Below, piece by piece: positions 11,724 to 22,661 of a stretch of DNA of 64,000 nucleotides. Source of the stretch: Serripes groenlandicus. Lineage: Eukaryota > Mollusca > Bivalvia > Cardiida > Cardiidae. Where the stretch lies: contig JASEVX010000005.1 in the NCBI GenBank assembly GCA_031761405.1, positions 36,967,198 to 37,031,197 on the forward strand, given 5' to 3'. The notes beneath the pieces were generated by a model that had not been told where the DNA came from, did not search any database, and saw only the letters and a program-made list of their open reading frames with translations. The position numbers and the translations under genes are program-made. The first letter of the stretch is position 1. Each line of letters begins with the position of its first letter.

Positions 11724-11882
11724 AACAGTTGGCATTGTTCTGTCCAACAGTTGCAACAGTTGGCATTGTTCAGTCCAACAGTGAAAACAGTTGGCATTGT
11801 TCTGTCCAACAGTGGTAACAGTTGGCATTGTTCAGTCCAACAGTGGTAACAGTTGACATTGTTCTGTCCATCAGTGGTAACA
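11724..11882. repeat. 31-bp minisatellite, 5 copies
   Basis: The unit contains aacagttggcattgttctgt and ccaacagtgg. Copies alternate 'ttctgtcc' and 'ttcagtcc' (C, A, C, A, C pattern), as if a 62-bp dimer had been amplified. Neither strand gives a believable protein. Confidence 0.95.
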
Positions 11883-11889
11883 GTCATTA

Positions 11890-12518
11890 TTTCAATTGCG
11901 TGGGCAGTCATGTTTGTTTTTACTTTTATTAGGCTTTTAACTTAACATAACCGTGTGACGAAATAGATTAATTTGGTCACGTTACATAATCGGGTGTGAC
12001 GTAATATTAGAACTACAATTTTACAGTGGTTTTACATTGACGACAAAGAATAGGAATCGTGAATTGTTTTAGTATATTGTTAATTAATACGAAATGGGTC
12101 GTTGCGTCGTGGAAATTTAGTGAAAAACGTCAGTCTAAGGGATTGGACTGTTCTCATTTCCGACTGAGTGAGAATTCGGACTGAGAACCTTTAAAGTTGT
12201 GGACTATTACAACATAAAATCAACTTTGTGAAAGTCATTTTGAATACTATCAGTCGAACGATTGTCCTCTTAACTCATTTTTATCCTCAGGTGAGTTTAA
12301 GAATGAATAAATCCTGAATGATGTAGTTACTAATAACAGGTATTTTTTTCCTGAATTCATTGTTTCGATCTATCATAGTACATATACATTGATCAAGAAT
12401 ATAGTCTCTCAATGTGTCAATGTATATAAAAGGGCAACCTATTGTTTAATGTGTGTTGTAAATGCGTTGATTCATCATCCCCATCATCCCTTGTTTGTTC
12501 ATAAGTTTTGCAGTATGT
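11890..12518. other. No gene seen
   Basis: No motif-bearing ORF. Around 12,130-12,200 the words 'ggattggactg', 'tccgactgag' and 'cggactgag' recur loosely but form no regular array. Confidence 0.5.
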
Positions 12519-12520
12519 TG

Positions 12521-12756
12521 GTTTCTTTGTTTGGTGTTTTACGCTGCTTTCAACAATTTTCCAGCTTTATCACGGCGTTTCATGTGTAGGGTACTAGTTT
12601 CACTGGTCCATTTATCCAGACACCAGCTAACCATAAGTGCCATGGAAAAAGCCATTACTACTATTTTAAAAGCTTTTGGTATGACCCGGCAAGGGATCGA
12701 ACCAGGGATCTCCCGCACCCGAGGCAAACCACTACACCACCTGGGCGGTGCAGTAT
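12521..12756 (-). mobile_element. tRNA-derived SINE
   Basis: On the - strand the tRNA-like head (12,756 to about 12,680) has the A-box-like tggtgtagtggtt and B-box-like ggttcgatccc. The tail is the core shared with the other SINEs: tatcacggcg, ttttccagc and 'tttacgctgctttcaacaa' at 12,535-12,575. The two ORFs overlapping it (12,495-12,785 + and 12,539-12,769 -) are readings of the SINE. Confidence 0.8.
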
Positions 12757-13006
12757 GGTGGGAATTCATCTCCTGTCACAAATAAAAGCGTGCATATATG
12801 TGCTAATAGTATTAAATGAAATTGAGCAAATTGTGTGAAGTCTTTATAAGTTAGTTGACCGATACTACATGCACAGTATAATCTTATTTACTTTCACTAC
12901 TCATCACAAAGGTTTATGCCTGGCATAAAATAACGAAATACTTCGCTACATGCGTATACATACGAGCGTCTTCTGCTGCAGCGAAGTTTAGGTCTGACCG
13001 TTTCTC
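12757..13006. other. No gene seen
   Basis: Short AT-rich gap between the SINE and the foldback element. Nothing recognisable. Confidence 0.5.
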
Positions 13007-13502
13007 ACTTACATCACAACTACACCAGACGACTTTGACATTATCTAGTTTCTGCTTTTGCCAAACTGTTTTCAAACGTCGTCTGCTGCAGAGGCGTAAT
13101 AATTCGCCTACAAGCTAGAAAGCGTTAATTAGATAGGTATAAATCTCACTCTAGAGTGCGGACCAGCAGAGGCGACATAATGCGTCTACAAGCGAGAAAG
13201 CGTTAATTAGATAGGTATAAATCATACTCTAGAGTCCGGACCAGCAGAGGCGTCAGAATGCGTCTACAAGCAGGAAAGGGTAAATTGGATAGGCATCAAT
13301 CTTACTCTAGAGTCCGGACCAGCAGAGGCGTCAGAATGCGTCTACAAGCGAGAAAGCGTTAATTAGATAGGTATAAATCTTACTCTAGAGTCCGGACCAG
13401 CAGAGGCGACAGAATGCGTCTACAAGCTAGAAAGCGTTAATTAGATAAGACATAAATCATACTCTAGAGTCTGGATCAGCAGAGGCGTCAAAATGCGTCT
13501 GA
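13007..13502. repeat. 78-bp satellite derived from a foldback MITE end
   Basis: A foldback MITE (13,007 onward: 'accgtttctcacttacat...', 'gtcgtctgctgcagaggcgt') runs directly into about five units of 78 bp. Each unit starts with the MITE end (agcagaggcgtcagaatgcg, tctacaagcgagaaagcgtt) and continues 'aattagataggtataaatc' and 'tactctagagtccggacc'. The last unit ends near 13,502. So the repeat unit joins the MITE terminus to its flank. Confidence 0.85.
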
Positions 13503-13582
13503 TGTGTGATGTATTGGTGAAAAGGCTTGCTTGCTTCATTCGCGTTCTTGACATAAAGAGAAAACATCACTTAGAGAGGTTA

Positions 13583-13806
13583 TTTAACCCTTTCCCACAT
13601 ACAAACGCTTTTCGACGCCTCTGCAACGACTTTTGACAACAAAGTGGTAAATGAAGAAATCGCTCATAAATGAGCAATTACTCCTTTTGTCACAATGTTT
13701 TCAACTCTGTTCAATAATTATACTGTCAATAAGTGTTTCATAGTTTTTGTCTAGATATGTTCAAGGTCGTCTGCTGCAGAATTTTTGTATGTGGGAACGG
13801 GTTAAA
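13583..13806. mobile_element. Foldback MITE (CCCTTTCCC family)
   Basis: Left end ttaaccctttcccacataca, centre 'gctcataaatgagcaatt', right end 'gtcgtctgctgcagaa' then tgtatgtgggaacgggttaa. Both outer TTAA motifs are present. Confidence 0.85.
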
Positions 13807-13886
13807 GATATGGGTCCTGGTACATCCAAAGGCAATGCCTCTTTGTGTCATACATTTCGGCTGCTGTATATGGCTCAAGTTTAATC

Positions 13887-14058
13887 AATTCCCACATATA
13901 GACGCCTCTGTAGCTCAAAACGAGCAATTTCTCCTTTTGCAGCAATGTTTTCACCTTTTTTTAAGTAATCATACCTTCATTTATAAAGAGTTTTCCTATT
14001 TCCACCTAGAAGTTTTCTAAGTCGTCTGCTGCAGATGTGTTGTATGTGGGAAAGGGTT
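13887..14058. mobile_element. Foldback MITE, left end eroded
   Basis: Right half intact (gtcgtctgctgcagatgtgt, tgtatgtgggaaagggttaa). The left begins 'caattcccacatatagacgc' and lacks the centre-left arm. It lies 81 bp from the previous copy. Confidence 0.8.
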
Positions 14059-15620
14059 AAAGAAAGTTGTGTTTCATTATTAGTCGCCGGGCAGAAGCCC
14101 GCGACTTCTATTTTTAATAGGTTTTCGGAAATCACATGGGAGGGGGGATTATTATTAGAAAGAAACACATTTAGATGTCTTGAACATATTACAATTGTGT
14201 TTGTTTAAAAACACTAAGTAATGACACATCTAAAATGAAATAAATATTCCGATGTTTTAGGTATTTTCAGTTTTTTTATTTTGACTCTCATTTATGTTTT
14301 GTTGTTTTATTTACGAAGACAAAACAGTCCCTATTAGCTAGACTGGTATACTTTATGTTTACACTATATACTACATGTACTCAAAAGGCGATAACTACAA
14401 ACCTTTACGTCGCAGTCTAATTTGTTTACATACGCGCACCTGCTTGAAGCGTGACTCGCGAATACCAACTGCGTAGATCAATCTCCTTTGCAGAGAGCCG
14501 TCTCTTTACACTCACTTACAAATAGTAAATCGTAGGTGATTTAAAATGTTTATTTGGTTCGAAACAAATGAAGAAAAGAACAAACCGAGATAAAAACTAG
14601 TTTTAATAGAAAAATTACTTTGAACGAACACTCTCTGCCTATAAAGAGAGTTTCAAGAACGACACCTCTGCGAATAAGAAAGAATCGGGTCTTTCGTACA
14701 AAATTATTTCGTCTTTGACAATTTAAATGTGTCATTTAATTCCCTAAAGGCATATTGCTTCCGATCTGCATATTGGTATGGATCATTAACACAAGGGCGC
14801 TCATCATAATATAATTTTAAAACATGAGTAGTTTTGTTATTTTCATTATAAAAAAGGAAAGAAAGAATTAAAATAAATTAACATGTTGTAGGGCTCAGTT
14901 TATGTTCGAAATTAAGTTTAAATTATACAACAATTTCAATGAGATTTAACTGTTTAGTTGATATTATATTTCGAATGTGGTCTAATTTATAAATATTGGA
15001 CTACATTTCAACATTTGTTAAAGTATGATATAATTAGGATGCCAAGCTAATATCATTTTGAGAAAAAGAGGAAACTCAGCGATTTAACCCTTAACTCATT
15101 GTTTTAAAAGTATATTGATGCAAAGGTGTTCACTGTTGACTTTAATAGAGGAAAGGTAAAATGATGTGCTATTGCATGCAAATCCTAAATTGTCTGTTTT
15201 GTGGTTTTATTGAAAAATGATAAAATTCAAATATTCTGACAAACATCTTGAAAAGTGTAATTCACAAATCTTATAATTATTCCTTAATGAAAGCACTGTA
15301 TACATACTAAGACTAATGATTGGCAAGATTTCTCATTTCCATTACTGTTTATGATCAATAATTAGTTGGTTGTGTGTCTAGTCAACCTACTTTGGAATGG
15401 AGATTGATCATAAACAATGAAAGGCTTCAATTATCATTCACTTCGTTGACAAAACAATGCAAGTTATGATACATTTTCACTTGACCCCACCCCTGATGTT
15501 CGAATATGCCCCTCAGTTGATAACTGTTTATTCAACTACTATAATGTTAGTGTTATGCATAACTGCACTATGGATATCCGGCGACATTGATGCATTGCAT
15601 CAACTTTCTCTTGTAATACC
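14059..15620. other. Mostly unique, one small palindromic repeat
   Basis: 14,081-14,110 holds 'gtcgccgggcagaagcccgcgac', an inverted repeat (gggc / gccc) that I recall from bivalve repeats. 15,333-15,422 holds an imperfect inverted pair around gtttatgatcaat / attgatcataaac. The rest is AT-rich with no supportable gene. Confidence 0.5.
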
Positions 15621-15624
15621 TTTA

Positions 15625-17105
15625 TACACGGTTTGTTCCCGGAACGCCTACTCGATTTAATCTCTACCTGGTCAAAATTGAGGATTAGGGGGCCTTTTAA
15701 AGGGAAGTTATAAGTGATAGATTTATGTGGACTTAATTGATAAGATAATTGAACATGGTCAGATTTTTCTTTTATAAACAAAAAATATTATTTTGTATGT
15801 ATTACGCTTCAATCTGAATTTAAACACTTCAAAACTTTTACAGTTGAAAAAAAAAAGTTATTTGGATGAAATATGATTGAAACGTATTGTTGAAAATGGG
15901 GCAATGCATGTTAAAAGCGAAGGCTACTTTCCCCACAACAATTTCAAGTGGTACACTTTCTAAAAAGGCAACAGGTTAGGGAGCTTATTCTGTTAGCATG
16001 AGTTTGATTTTCGTCTGCACTTGTGATCGGTTTTAAAACTATTTAAACTACATAAACAACTACACAAAATAATACAATTTAAACTATTTTTATTTGTTAT
16101 CATATTAATCAACATAATATAGAAAATGAGTATTTGTAAACATTCTTGTGTATGCATAGCACAGATAAAACATATACATATATACAACAGCACATGATAT
16201 ACATTAGATAGATGCTATTTTCACACAGGTAAGCTCCCAACTAGATGAGTTGGGTTGCTGAAACCACATAAGTCATTAAATCAATCACTCCTGTTTGGTA
16301 TCTCTCTTTGAGAACTATCAGGCGACGATCAATGTTCAGGTACCGTTGGGGGTGTGGTCTTGTAGTTCCACCTGCAGCTTTCTGATTTCTGTTGATATCG
16401 TTGCAGTTCTGAACGTCTTTAAACATCTGTATGGCCATGAATATATTAGGGTGGGCATGTTGGGTTTTTAGTTTACTGTTTTGTTTGTTTGGAGTTTAAC
16501 GCCGCTTTCAACAGCTTTGGTCATATCACGGCGGTCAGTGCACCTACCCATGTTTTCCTGGCTTTCCCACACCAGTACTTACACAACATTCTTTCGAAGC
16601 CACTGACTACTTTCTTACATAGATCAGAGGTGAGAGGCAATGGAAAACATCGCCCGAAAGAATGTCGCCGCAACCGGGTATCGAACCCGTGACCTCCAGA
16701 TGACGAGTCAGATACGCTACCAATTGAGCTACCCGGCCTGTGACATCCTTCAACATTAATAGCTATCACACTGTAAGAACATAAAGCTTTAATTTAAAGG
16801 GCAAATATTTTGTGTGTTTGAATGATATTTTGTTTGTGCTACATGTTAAAACCAAATTAAATACAAATTAATAATGGATTAAATTTAAGTTAATTATTAA
16901 TTCATTAATAGAACTGTAAGAACGTAAAACATGATAATTATATTTACCAAATTTACTATTTAAATATTTAATACTTTTATCAAAAGTTTATAAAAAAGAG
17001 TTCCAAAGTCATCTACAAAATAAATCTATAATTTACCCTTTACAAGGCCTCCTAATTCCCCGATACACTTTAAGTCGAGTAGGCGTTCCGGGAATTATAC
17101 ACATC
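15625..17105. mobile_element. Inverted-repeat element with about 115-bp arms
   Basis: The left arm (15,625-15,740) starts at 'cccggaacgcctactcgatt' and continues 'gattagggggccttttaaag'. The right arm (about 16,985-17,100) is its reverse complement with moderate divergence ('tcgagtaggcgttccggga', 'aaggcctcctaat'). No transposase is visible inside, and a SINE is nested at 16,484-16,741. This could be a non-autonomous DNA transposon or simply two inverted copies of one repeat. Confidence 0.55.
16484..16741 (-). mobile_element. tRNA-derived SINE, well preserved
   Basis: On the - strand the head reads gccgggtagctcaattggta ... acgggttcgatacccgg, with good A and B boxes (16,741 to about 16,665). 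The body follows, then the shared core (tatcacggcg, ggagtttaacgccgctttca on the + strand at 16,490-16,535). It is not an intact tRNA: the anticodon stem does not pair and the SINE body follows directly. Confidence 0.85.
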
Positions 17106-18434
17106 GTTGAGATGATGTTTTACATGATGATAGACGATCGTACGTGTGTGTGCCATTGAGAGGTTAATCAAAGCGCTGAAAGCGCTAATGGTATTGGGGC
17201 ATATGTAAGTTGAAAACATATGGCATAGATCATATGGACAAACATTGTTGAAACAATGAAACAATGACCTTTAAACAAACCAAACCAAAAATGTTTGAAG
17301 CAACACATATTGCCTGCCAATAACATATACCTCATTTGTCAAAGTTTTACCCTTTTCTTGTATAAACAAAATATCGAAGAACAAAAGATTGACAAAAAAA
17401 CCGAGCAGCTACCCTTAATTAAAATATTTCTAGTTCAGAAATCACTAAAGATCCACAATGTATATTGTAATCATGCTGATAAATGAAAGACAATCGAAAG
17501 CATGATAGAGTTATGTTTCTTTTGCACTGTACAATTGCAGCTCTGAGTTTCCTATACACCAAGTCTTAAATTGATATATTGGACATATATTGAGACAATA
17601 ACCGAAGAAATGAAAAAATTGAGTTTACACCTAAAAACAGATTAGATTTGACGAAGTACAAAGCTTGGGGAAGCACTCATTAACGAAAAAGGGAATTTCA
17701 CGGAACGCATGTGTTGCATATAATAAGTGAGAACATGGAAAAACAAAAATATACACACTCCAAACGCAGCATGCTAAATTTATGGTAATGGTGCACTGCA
17801 CATCTGTAGGTCATAAGTTACCTACAAACCAAGTTTGAAATTGATACAATGAAAGTTAATTGAGACAATCGCTGAACTAAATAACGAAAAATGGAGATAA
17901 CTGAAAAAACAGACCAGAGTTATGTACCTAGTACTTTGCCGTTCTCCTGATCACACGGGTATAATTGTGACCACTTTGAAATAAATCTGCCATACAGAAA
18001 CAACGTGTTAACCAATACATGCAATCCATGACGGACGGACGAATGCACATTCAGGCAGACAGCCGGCCGGACGCCGGATTATACCTCCAAGCTTTACAGA
18101 CAGAGACAACTCATAAAGTATTGATTACAGAAGACTGGTTCGATGCGTCAAAACACGTCAGCTTAGATTATGGTATTTGTAAAGTATTTGCAATTTAATT
18201 GTATTTCCGAAACGGGACCGGACCGTCAAGGTTAATTTTCAAAAACCTATTTAGACTACATTTCTAGTTTATTTGTCAACAGATACATCTAGGACTATAT
18301 TACACGTTGATGAACGTTGAGTCTTCAATTAACGCAAATGCATTATACATTATAATTTTAGTCCCAAAATCGCTAGAAGCTTCTCAATTATAAAATAAAT
18401 AATGACCTTGCGGTTATAACTCGGATGTATTGAC
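17106..18434. repeat. Diverged molluscan repeat, no gene
   Basis: Two diverged units (about 17,500-17,640 and 17,775-17,910) share 'accaagt.t.aaattgat', 'attgagacaat' and 'gaa.taaataacgaaaaa'-like words. They are followed by gacggacgga / cggccggacg at 18,031-18,078. These resemble repeat blocks found across molluscs. No coding sequence is supported. Confidence 0.5.
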
Positions 18435-18662
18435 AATTTCGGCCAAATTTCTTTTCGACGTTTGACAAAAGTCAATGCGACATGCGTCATTCGTCTTTCA
18501 CCAATGGGCTAAGTCTATGTGGAAACGCAGCCAGTTGCTTGGGAAGATTGTTGTGAGGAGTACTGGTTTGAGAAAACCAGGAAATACATTTGTAGGTGAA
18601 CTGGCCGCCGTGATATGACTGAAGAAATGTTAAAAACGGCATTAAACCCCAATCAATCAATG
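18435..18662 (+). mobile_element. SINE, head missing
   Basis: Body 'gccagttgcttgggaagatt', 'gtaggtgaactggccgccgt', then the tail 'ggcattaaaccccaatcaat'. The tRNA-like head is truncated or too diverged to read. Confidence 0.75.
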
Positions 18663-19237
18663 TTGAAATTAACTTTTCTATAATTTGTAGATTTAATTTT
18701 TATTTCCTAGTAGGGTCTACATACAGCGACACATGAGAATATTCAACACAAAACGCGACCTGTTTTACCAACAATTCCCCAGTAGCGGTGAGACCGTTTG
18801 TAACATTATTTCATGGCATGTATACACAGTAGGACCTCTCTCTTTGGACGAAATATGTTGTAACAAGTTTGTTTACAGTATTCCTTAACCTTGACCACAT
18901 AGACTAAATATACAGCAAACAACATTGAACTAAGGCATAACTATTGACCTGAATTAATAAAAGTATGATTTTGAATAGTGATGAAAACATTGTGGAAAAA
19001 GACAAACTTGTTGATTATCATTCATCTGTTAAGGTTAGTCAAATGTGTCTAAAAGGGGCAAAGGTTAAAATAATAACTGTAGACAAATGTTTTCGTTATC
19101 TAGGTTATAGAAACACATTGATTCATGTTTCAAAGCATTGTTTGAAAAGGAGGAATTGCTCATTGTCAGCAATTGCTCCGTTTGCAAATATACTTTCAAT
19201 ATTTGTTTGTAACTAAGTAGCTATAACGGGAACGGTT
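18663..19237. other. No gene seen
   Basis: AT-rich. The ORF at 18,965-19,216 has no recognisable domain and ends in foldback-like sequence (aggaattgctcattgtcagcaattgctcc at 19,151-19,179). Confidence 0.5.
19151..19179. repeat. Foldback centre remnant
   Basis: ggaattgctcat / tcagcaattgctcc resembles the palindromic core of the CCCTTTCCC foldback family with no recognisable ends. Confidence 0.5.
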
Positions 19238-19472
19238 CAACCCTTTCCCGCTTACAGTCGCTTGTTGACGCATGTGCAGCAGACGGCTGCAGAATTGTTT
19301 ATCATGACCCATTTCCTCTTTTTTTCAATGAAAGTACAATAATTGAATAAAGTTGAAAACATGGTGACAAAAGGAGAAATTGCTCGTTTTGAGCAATTTC
19401 TTCTTTTGTCTCCACGTTTTAGAAAAGCAGTCTGTTGCACAGAGGCGTCGGACATCGTCTATATGAGGGGCT
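19238..19472. mobile_element. Foldback MITE (CCCTTTCCC family)
   Basis: Left end caaccctttcccgcttacag, centre gaaattgctcgttttgagca, right end 'gaggcgtcggacatcgtcta' then 'tatgaggggcttaa'. Its 3' part is inside segmental duplication copy A. Confidence 0.8.
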
Positions 19473-20350
19473 TAAAGATAACGATACTACCATTGAATAG
19501 TGTGTTTGTGCACGATAGAATGATCGGAGGGCGACATCACACTTTATTATTGTGAAAGAGTTTTAAAGTTGGGCGGTATGATTTAACAACTTGGGTATTT
19601 AATGTGAGTGGTTTTGTACAAGATTTTAATCACCAGAATTATTCAAATTTGGGGGAAATGTGAAAGCCTTTGGTTTCAGTGACCTTTTTTTAATATTTAA
19701 ACTTATATAGATATATTAAGTGTTCTATATACGGAAGTGTGTCTGCCTTTCAATAACTGTTCCTCCGGATTATTGATCAAAAGGTATGTTTTATCTTCAT
19801 ATTAATATGAGTCGTCGTTAAGAAATGGAGTTTTTCTTGAAATATTAGAATAATAATTCTGTGATTAAATAAGAGTAATCTTTTCACTTTCCAGTACCAT
19901 AAACATTTACATATTGATCGTTTATGCTTCATTTTAACTAGGTAGCCATACCCAGTAGGTCAAAATTTGTACATTTTCATGACTTTTAATTGATAGTTTT
20001 TCAACATTTACTGCCAAAATAGTTTTGAACTACTTCTTACTTACTTTGTTGTCACTATTTGCAGAAGTTTAAACATTTTAAAAGTTTGATCTCCATCTGG
20101 AGTTCAGCACCTTTAAAATCAAATGAGGACTTAGATAGAAATCAGCTCATGACTCCGTACTTCTTGAAAACCGTGAATGATAGACGAACAGTACACATAT
20201 TAAACTGCTCGGATGCGCAGGTCGATCTGAATCACCACTGTTCGCAACTGATTCAATTTTGTAGAGAACAGCTCATCTATTCATTGTATGAGTACCAATT
20301 CCTGAAATCTGCATTTAATACCAAAACATGCAGCCTTTGTTATACATGTT
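19325..20350 (+). repeat. Segmental duplication copy A
   Basis: About 1 kb that recurs at 50,020-51,350 (copy B) with only scattered mismatches, and partly at 56,285-56,640 (copy C). Relative to B it lacks about 55 bp after 'taagaaatggagtt' near 19,834. C shares part of that segment (gaaatccag, agtcaaagtttt), so A probably suffered a deletion. It holds an ORF from 20,059 (100 residues, MQKFKHFKSLISIWSSAPLK) whose first 20 or so residues are kept in B and partly in C. I do not recognise the protein. Confidence 0.85.
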
Positions 20351-20361
20351 GCATGCATTGA
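20059..20361 (+). CDS. Unrecognised ORF in duplicated segment
   Basis: A 100-residue ORF with no domain I recognise, rich in Cys near its end (CSLCYTCC). The same ATG and the following LISIWS words occur in copy B (50,811) and in copy C (56,571). In B the reading frame shifts after about 45 residues because of a small indel, so coding constraint is doubtful. The ATG follows 'actatttgcag', which resembles a splice acceptor. It could be a duplicated exon or chance. There is no expression signal to decide. Confidence 0.25.
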   Translation: MQKFKHFKSLISIWSSAPLKSNEDLDRNQLMTPYFLKTVNDRRTVHILNCSDAQVDLNHHCSQLIQFCREQLIYSLYEYQFLKSAFNTKTCSLCYTCCMH

Positions 20362-20404
20362 GTCAAAGACCTAATAACACTGTGTTATTAGGTCTTTGAT
20401 TGAG
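20358..20404. mobile_element. 37-bp perfect hairpin insertion with 5-bp TSD
   Basis: 20,363-20,399 is an 18-base arm (tcaaagacctaataacac), one T, then the exact reverse complement. It is flanked by ttgag on both sides (20,358-20,362 and 20,400-20,404). The related copy at 63,249-63,300 reads 'gcattgagttatcaac' with a single ttgag and no insert, which gives the empty site. Confidence 0.85.
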
Positions 20405-20515
20405 TTATCAACAAGTGTCAACGATATATTTTTAAAACGCAATGCATATATATATATACTAGTCGCGGATTCTCAACACTATTCTTATGATAAAATTTAA
20501 AGTGACAATCAGGGA

Positions 20516-21253
20516 AAATACAAGGAAATGTCTTTTTTGTATTTTCAAGCACATAGCAGTGTCGATAAATGAACGGAATTATTTTAAAATGTGTCATCCA
20601 GGTAAGTACGCTAATTAAAACCCACATTGTGTTATTAGCGACTCGATCAGAACAATATTTATCAGAAAATTTAATATATAAAATCATGTCAATTACTTTA
20701 TTTGCACAAAAGAAGAACATTTCTGTTAACGATCACAAATTTTGATATAAATAGATAGATACCGGTGGATTCCGGTATTTATCATTGAAGGTCAGATGGA
20801 AGTAATTCATTTTCCATGTTCGACCATCATAGCGTTTTGGGCTATGGTTCTTTTCAAACAATCCAAATAACCCAGAAACCTATATTCAAATAAAGTCTAT
20901 TAAAAACACTTGCAATTTAGAAAAATAATTATTGTCCAATGGGAGACCACTCGCCGATCCGAATTGCTTCAAATCAAATTGTTTTGATTGGTATCCTGCT
21001 TTCAATAAGAAATTGAAATTTAGTGAGAGGGTACCAGTAACAGTCTATATTGGGATCCACCCACCTTATGGCGGATAGTCACCAACCCCACTGAGACACG
21101 GCTATTTCATCTTATTATCTGTTATATTGCAGGTAAGTGTAGTTGTTTTAGTATTTAACCTTTTGTTAGTGGATAAAGAGAGATCAAGTGAAACATTTCG
21201 ATGATGAATGTGTTTTTATGTCAGTTTACAAAATATTTCAAAACCGAAAGTGG
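20516..21253. other. Copy-specific segment, no gene
   Basis: Present here but not in the 63-kb partner. AT-rich, with no clear terminal repeats and no supportable ORF. Confidence 0.5.
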
Positions 21254-21447
21254 AGGGTTGGATGTCGAATAATAATATCCTCACTTTCCAACATGTTGAC
21301 AAAGGAGAAACGACTCTCATGAAGAGATGAGAACCAAGAGTGGTGAAAGTTGTTGGAATTTCTCATGGATTCGTGCATTTTTCAACCACATATTCATTAA
21401 ACAAGGTCACTCAGTATTTCATATGTTTATATCTTGTTTATAGCATA

Positions 21448-21560
21448 CGACAATATGAGCAATTCCCCTTTTGCCATAATGTTTTTAACAATATTCAATT
21501 ATAAAACTTTCCTTTTTTTTTTTTAGATATTTTCAGCATATTTGTCCAATTATTTTCAAA
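21448..21560. mobile_element. Half foldback MITE
   Basis: 'gagcaattccccttttgcca taatgttttt' and 'aacaatattcaattat' match the centre and right-inner part of the CCCTTTCCC family. Both ends are missing. Confidence 0.55.
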
Positions 21561-21599
21561 GTATTTGGCTACATACATGTACTAAAACTTGGAGTTGAG

Positions 21600-22045
21600 C
21601 CATGATAATGATTAATGATATCGGTCCAGGAGTAGTTAGTTTGAATTTCAGCTAGGCCATTAAATCTTTCCCATGATTGAGAAAAGTCTTTTGTGTCCAG
21701 TTGCGTTGGTCTTTCACCAATGGGCTTAATAGCAGTGTATTTTCTCACTTTTTTGTGACCAGGGCTAGGCCCCTTTCAATTGTGAAAATAGTGACATGAA
21801 AAATGTGATGAAAGGCAGATTTTGTGAAATGTAGGTCTACTTTTGAGAAAAAAAGTGTCTTGATTGTGAATGGGGCCCAATGTCGGCCCACATTTGGGTT
21901 AAGAAAAAACATTGAATAGTGTGTGTGGGATGGTAGCCAGTTGCCTGGGAAGAATATTGTCTGTTGTCCTGGCGAGAAAAAGATGAACTGACCAACGTGA
22001 TAAAACTAAAATTAATGTTAGATAGGTTAAACTCAAAATAATCAA
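21600..22045 (+). mobile_element. SINE interrupted by about 190 bp
   Basis: Diverged head (about 21,596-21,662, 'gtccaggagtagttagtttg aatttcag') and 'ctttcaccaatgggcttaat' to 21,731. The SINE resumes at about 21,922 'gggatggtagccagttgcct gggaagaat' and ends near 'cacaaaataatcaatg'. The intervening part (about 21,735-21,920) has no SINE match. Confidence 0.6.
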
Positions 22046-22167
22046 TGTGTTAATGCGAAAAGGTTTATAAATATTAATTTTTTATACAGGAAAACCTTAA
22101 CTGCATTTAATACGATGTTCAAGATATCTTAAGGTTAATCCTACATGTGTCACAGTGATAAAAAAGG

Positions 22168-22236
22168 GTCCTTACTTAGTTCGCTCAAAACAAAACAACA
22201 ACACTACTCTATGTTGTGCGTACAGGGAGACGCGTG
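22168..22236 (-). repeat. B2 split direct repeat
   Basis: 69 bp starting gtccttacttagttcgctca (+ strand), identical to 22,834-22,902. Outer right end of the YR retrotransposon. Confidence 0.85.
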
Positions 22237-22661
22237 TATTGGCAGTCGACACACAAATATACATATATACAACATATTTTTGTAATAAAAGCATAATAGC
22301 AATGTAAAAGAAATACATGTATGTACCGGTACTCAGACATCAGTTACTGCGTATGGCCGACTCGCCCAGGAACAACCAGAGATAAAACTAATAGTAAAAA
22401 CTCATGCCATGAAATGTTGAACCCCATTTGCGGTATTAATCCTTATTTAATAATGTATGAGTATACTCATATGTATTGAACTTTAAGTTCTCTCTATGAA
22501 TAACTTATTAAACATAACTGAAATAAGATAAGTCTAATAACGATTTCCAAACAGAAATAAAAACATTATTCCCTTCCAAAATAATATATAACGTGTGATT
22601 TTATTTCCATTTCGAATATCTTACATGGGATATAACCAAAACATATCAAATTTTGAATTTT
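22237..22661. other. Spacer between A2 and B2
   Basis: 425 bp inside the retrotransposon's right end with no match to A1 or B1. No ORF of note. It may be an insertion or a lineage-specific part of the terminal region. Confidence 0.6.

Larger units (their letters stand above)
20343..21440 (+). repeat. Second duplicated segment (partner at 63.25-63.6 kb)
   Basis: 20,343-20,515 and 21,254-21,440 match 63,249-63,590 in order ('caacgatatatttttaaaac', 'ggagggttggatgtcgaata', 'ttctcatggattcgtgcatt'). The roughly 740 bp between them (20,516-21,253) is absent from the 63-kb copy. It was either inserted here or deleted there. Confidence 0.75.

Noticed and set aside
11720..11911. Cys-rich repeat protein on the - strand
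   Set aside because: Translation of the 31-bp minisatellite.
12495..12785. ORF of 96 residues
   Set aside because: Reads through a SINE; the opposite-strand ORF is also SINE.
16665..16741. Functional tRNA gene
   Set aside because: The A and B boxes are good but the anticodon stem does not pair and the sequence runs straight into a SINE body. The same holds for the heads at 47.3, 48.3, 53.9 and 55.4 kb.
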